This document shows positions 11,082-11,702 of a stretch of DNA of 11,702 bases, one piece after another; positions within the stretch are counted from its first letter, which is position 1; every line of letters begins with the position of its first letter. This DNA is from Actinomycetes bacterium (GTDB lineage Bacteria > Actinomycetota > Acidimicrobiia > Acidimicrobiales > CADCSY01), in the NCBI GenBank assembly GCA_025464025.1, contig JAODBP010000074.1:1-11702 (forward strand), given 5' to 3'. The position numbers and the translations under genes were made by a program. The notes under the pieces are model-generated. The model did not search any database, had not been told where the DNA came from, and saw only the letters and a list, made by a program, of their open reading frames with translations.

Positions 11082-11702
11082 TCACGCGGACCGTTCCAGG
11101 AGGCGGCGGGCGATGATCTTGAGGCAGAGGGTCTCGTCGGCCCCTTCGAAGATCGACAGGACGCGGGCGTCGACGAAGTAGCGGCTGACCGGGAACTCCT
11201 CGGCGTAGCCCATGCCGCCGTGGATCTGCATGGCCTCGCGCGTGACCCACTCGGCCGCCTTGCACACGTAGGCCTTGAGCATGGCCACCTCGAGCGCGCC
11301 CTCGCCCTTGGCCATGAGGCGCGACACCACGTAGGAGAACTGACGCGCCGCCTGGATGCTGATGGCCATGCGGGCCAACTTCACCTGGGTGAGCTGGTAC
11401 TCGCCGATCGGGTGGCCGAACACGACCCGGTCGGCCGCGTACTGACGCGCCTCCTCGTACGCCGCCTGCATCACACCGACGGCGCGCGCCGCGGTCTGCA
11501 GCCGGCCGTTCTCGAAGCCCTCCATCTGGAGGTAGAACCCACGGCCGAGCCCGGCATCGCCGCCGATGAGGCAGTCGTCGGGCACGACCCAGCCGTCGAA
11601 CGCGACCTCGTAGGAGTGCATGCCCCGGTAGCCGATGGTGTCGATGGGCCGGCCCTCGAGGCGGCCGTCGCCCGGACCGTCGAGGTCCTTCTGGTCGAAC
11701 AC
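11082..11702 (-). CDS. Acyl-CoA dehydrogenase, probable (2S)-methylsuccinyl-CoA dehydrogenase, C-terminal part
   Basis: This FAD enzyme would oxidise (2S)-methylsuccinyl-CoA to mesaconyl-CoA in the ethylmalonyl-CoA pathway. The last 207 residues are visible; the N-terminal and FAD-binding parts lie beyond the right edge. Seen: IGYRGMHSYEVAFDGWVVP, then FENGRLQTAARAVGVMQAA, YAADRVVFGHPI, QIHGGMGYAEEFPVSRYF and DARVLSIFEGADET, in which Glu (codon 11145-11147) sits at the catalytic-base position of the acyl-CoA dehydrogenase (Y/F)EG motif. It ends in IARRLLE. As I recall Mcd sequences, IGYRGM, QTAARAVGV, and DAR(V/I)L.IFEGA.E followed by IARRLL distinguish them from general acyl-CoA dehydrogenases, but I cannot align them here. 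A generic short-chain dehydrogenase is the alternative. Same strand and 29 bp from the next gene, so an operon is likely. Confidence 0.85.
   Translation of the reverse strand: MFDQKDLDGPGDGRLEGRPIDTIGYRGMHSYEVAFDGWVVPDDCLIGGDAGLGRGFYLQMEGFENGRLQTAARAVGVMQAAYEEARQYAADRVVFGHPIGEYQLTQVKLARMAISIQAARQFSYVVSRLMAKGEGALEVAMLKAYVCKAAEWVTREAMQIHGGMGYAEEFPVSRYFVDARVLSIFEGADETLCLKIIARRLLERSA

Noticed and set aside
2426..11702. A new defence or toxin-antitoxin system built from the CPBP, M48 and DUF885 proteases
   Set aside because: CPBP proteins have been linked to bacteriocin immunity, but there is no toxin, nuclease, phage gene, bacteriocin or composition shift here, and the three protease genes lie in separate transcription units. 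The region looks like core chromosome.
1..11702. tRNA, rRNA, CRISPR or insertion-sequence features
   Set aside because: No cloverleaf-like segment, direct-repeat array, transposase motif or terminal inverted repeat was seen in the gaps, which are mostly under 70 bp.

Overview
The window is ordinary chromosomal DNA from a very GC-rich bacterium, by eye near 70% G+C. It is densely packed, with gaps of mostly 10-70 bp and a few short overlaps. The fumarase resembles mycobacterial FumC. A DUF2993/LmeA-type lipid-binding protein and a DUF2510-CPBP fusion also point to Actinomycetota. Leaderless starts and a probable ethylmalonyl-CoA pathway would fit a deep-branching class such as Acidimicrobiia, but that placement is inference. 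I see no tRNA, rRNA, CRISPR array, insertion sequence, phage gene or recognisable defence system.

Layout. (a) 1-2410, plus strand: the C-terminal half of class II fumarase, a 184-bp gap with hairpins and a 16-bp palindrome, a small soluble DUF4288-like protein, a DUF2993 secreted or anchored lipid-binding protein, and a four-helix membrane protein. (b) 2411-2984: a convergent hairpin, then a minus-strand cysteine-free thioredoxin-fold protein that diverges from the next block through a 70-bp two-promoter spacer. (c) 2985-6455, plus strand: an eIF-2B/MtnA-fold protein lacking the usual catalytic Asp, a dienelactone hydrolase, a DUF885 zinc peptidase-like protein coupled to it by a TTGA stop/start overlap, and a compact saccharopine-dehydrogenase-like Rossmann protein. 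(d) 6502-9873, plus strand: a membrane M48 peptidase with an extra C-terminal domain, preceded by a perfect inverted repeat; a CoA-ester lyase of the L-malyl-CoA/beta-methylmalyl-CoA type; and a membrane-anchored histidine phosphatase. (e) 9863-11702, minus strand: a probable (2S)-methylsuccinyl-CoA dehydrogenase (cut by the window edge), a two-helix membrane protein and a DUF2510-CPBP intramembrane protease, probably co-transcribed.

How the genes work together. The malyl-CoA lyase and methylsuccinyl-CoA dehydrogenase candidates lie about 2 kb apart and would be two steps of the ethylmalonyl-CoA route for acetyl-CoA assimilation. Its glyoxylate goes to malate, the fumarase substrate or product. 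The other genes look like housekeeping, envelope and proteolysis functions with no evident shared pathway.

The most consistent unexplained signal is regulatory. Six of thirteen visible gene starts have a TANNNT box followed by 7 or 8 nt and then ATG or GTG, with no Shine-Dalgarno sequence. Two more share GGGTAGACC followed by 6 nt and the start codon. This implies mainly leaderless transcription and corrects several start sites. In one case the TAG stop codon of the upstream gene forms the first half of the next gene's -10 box.
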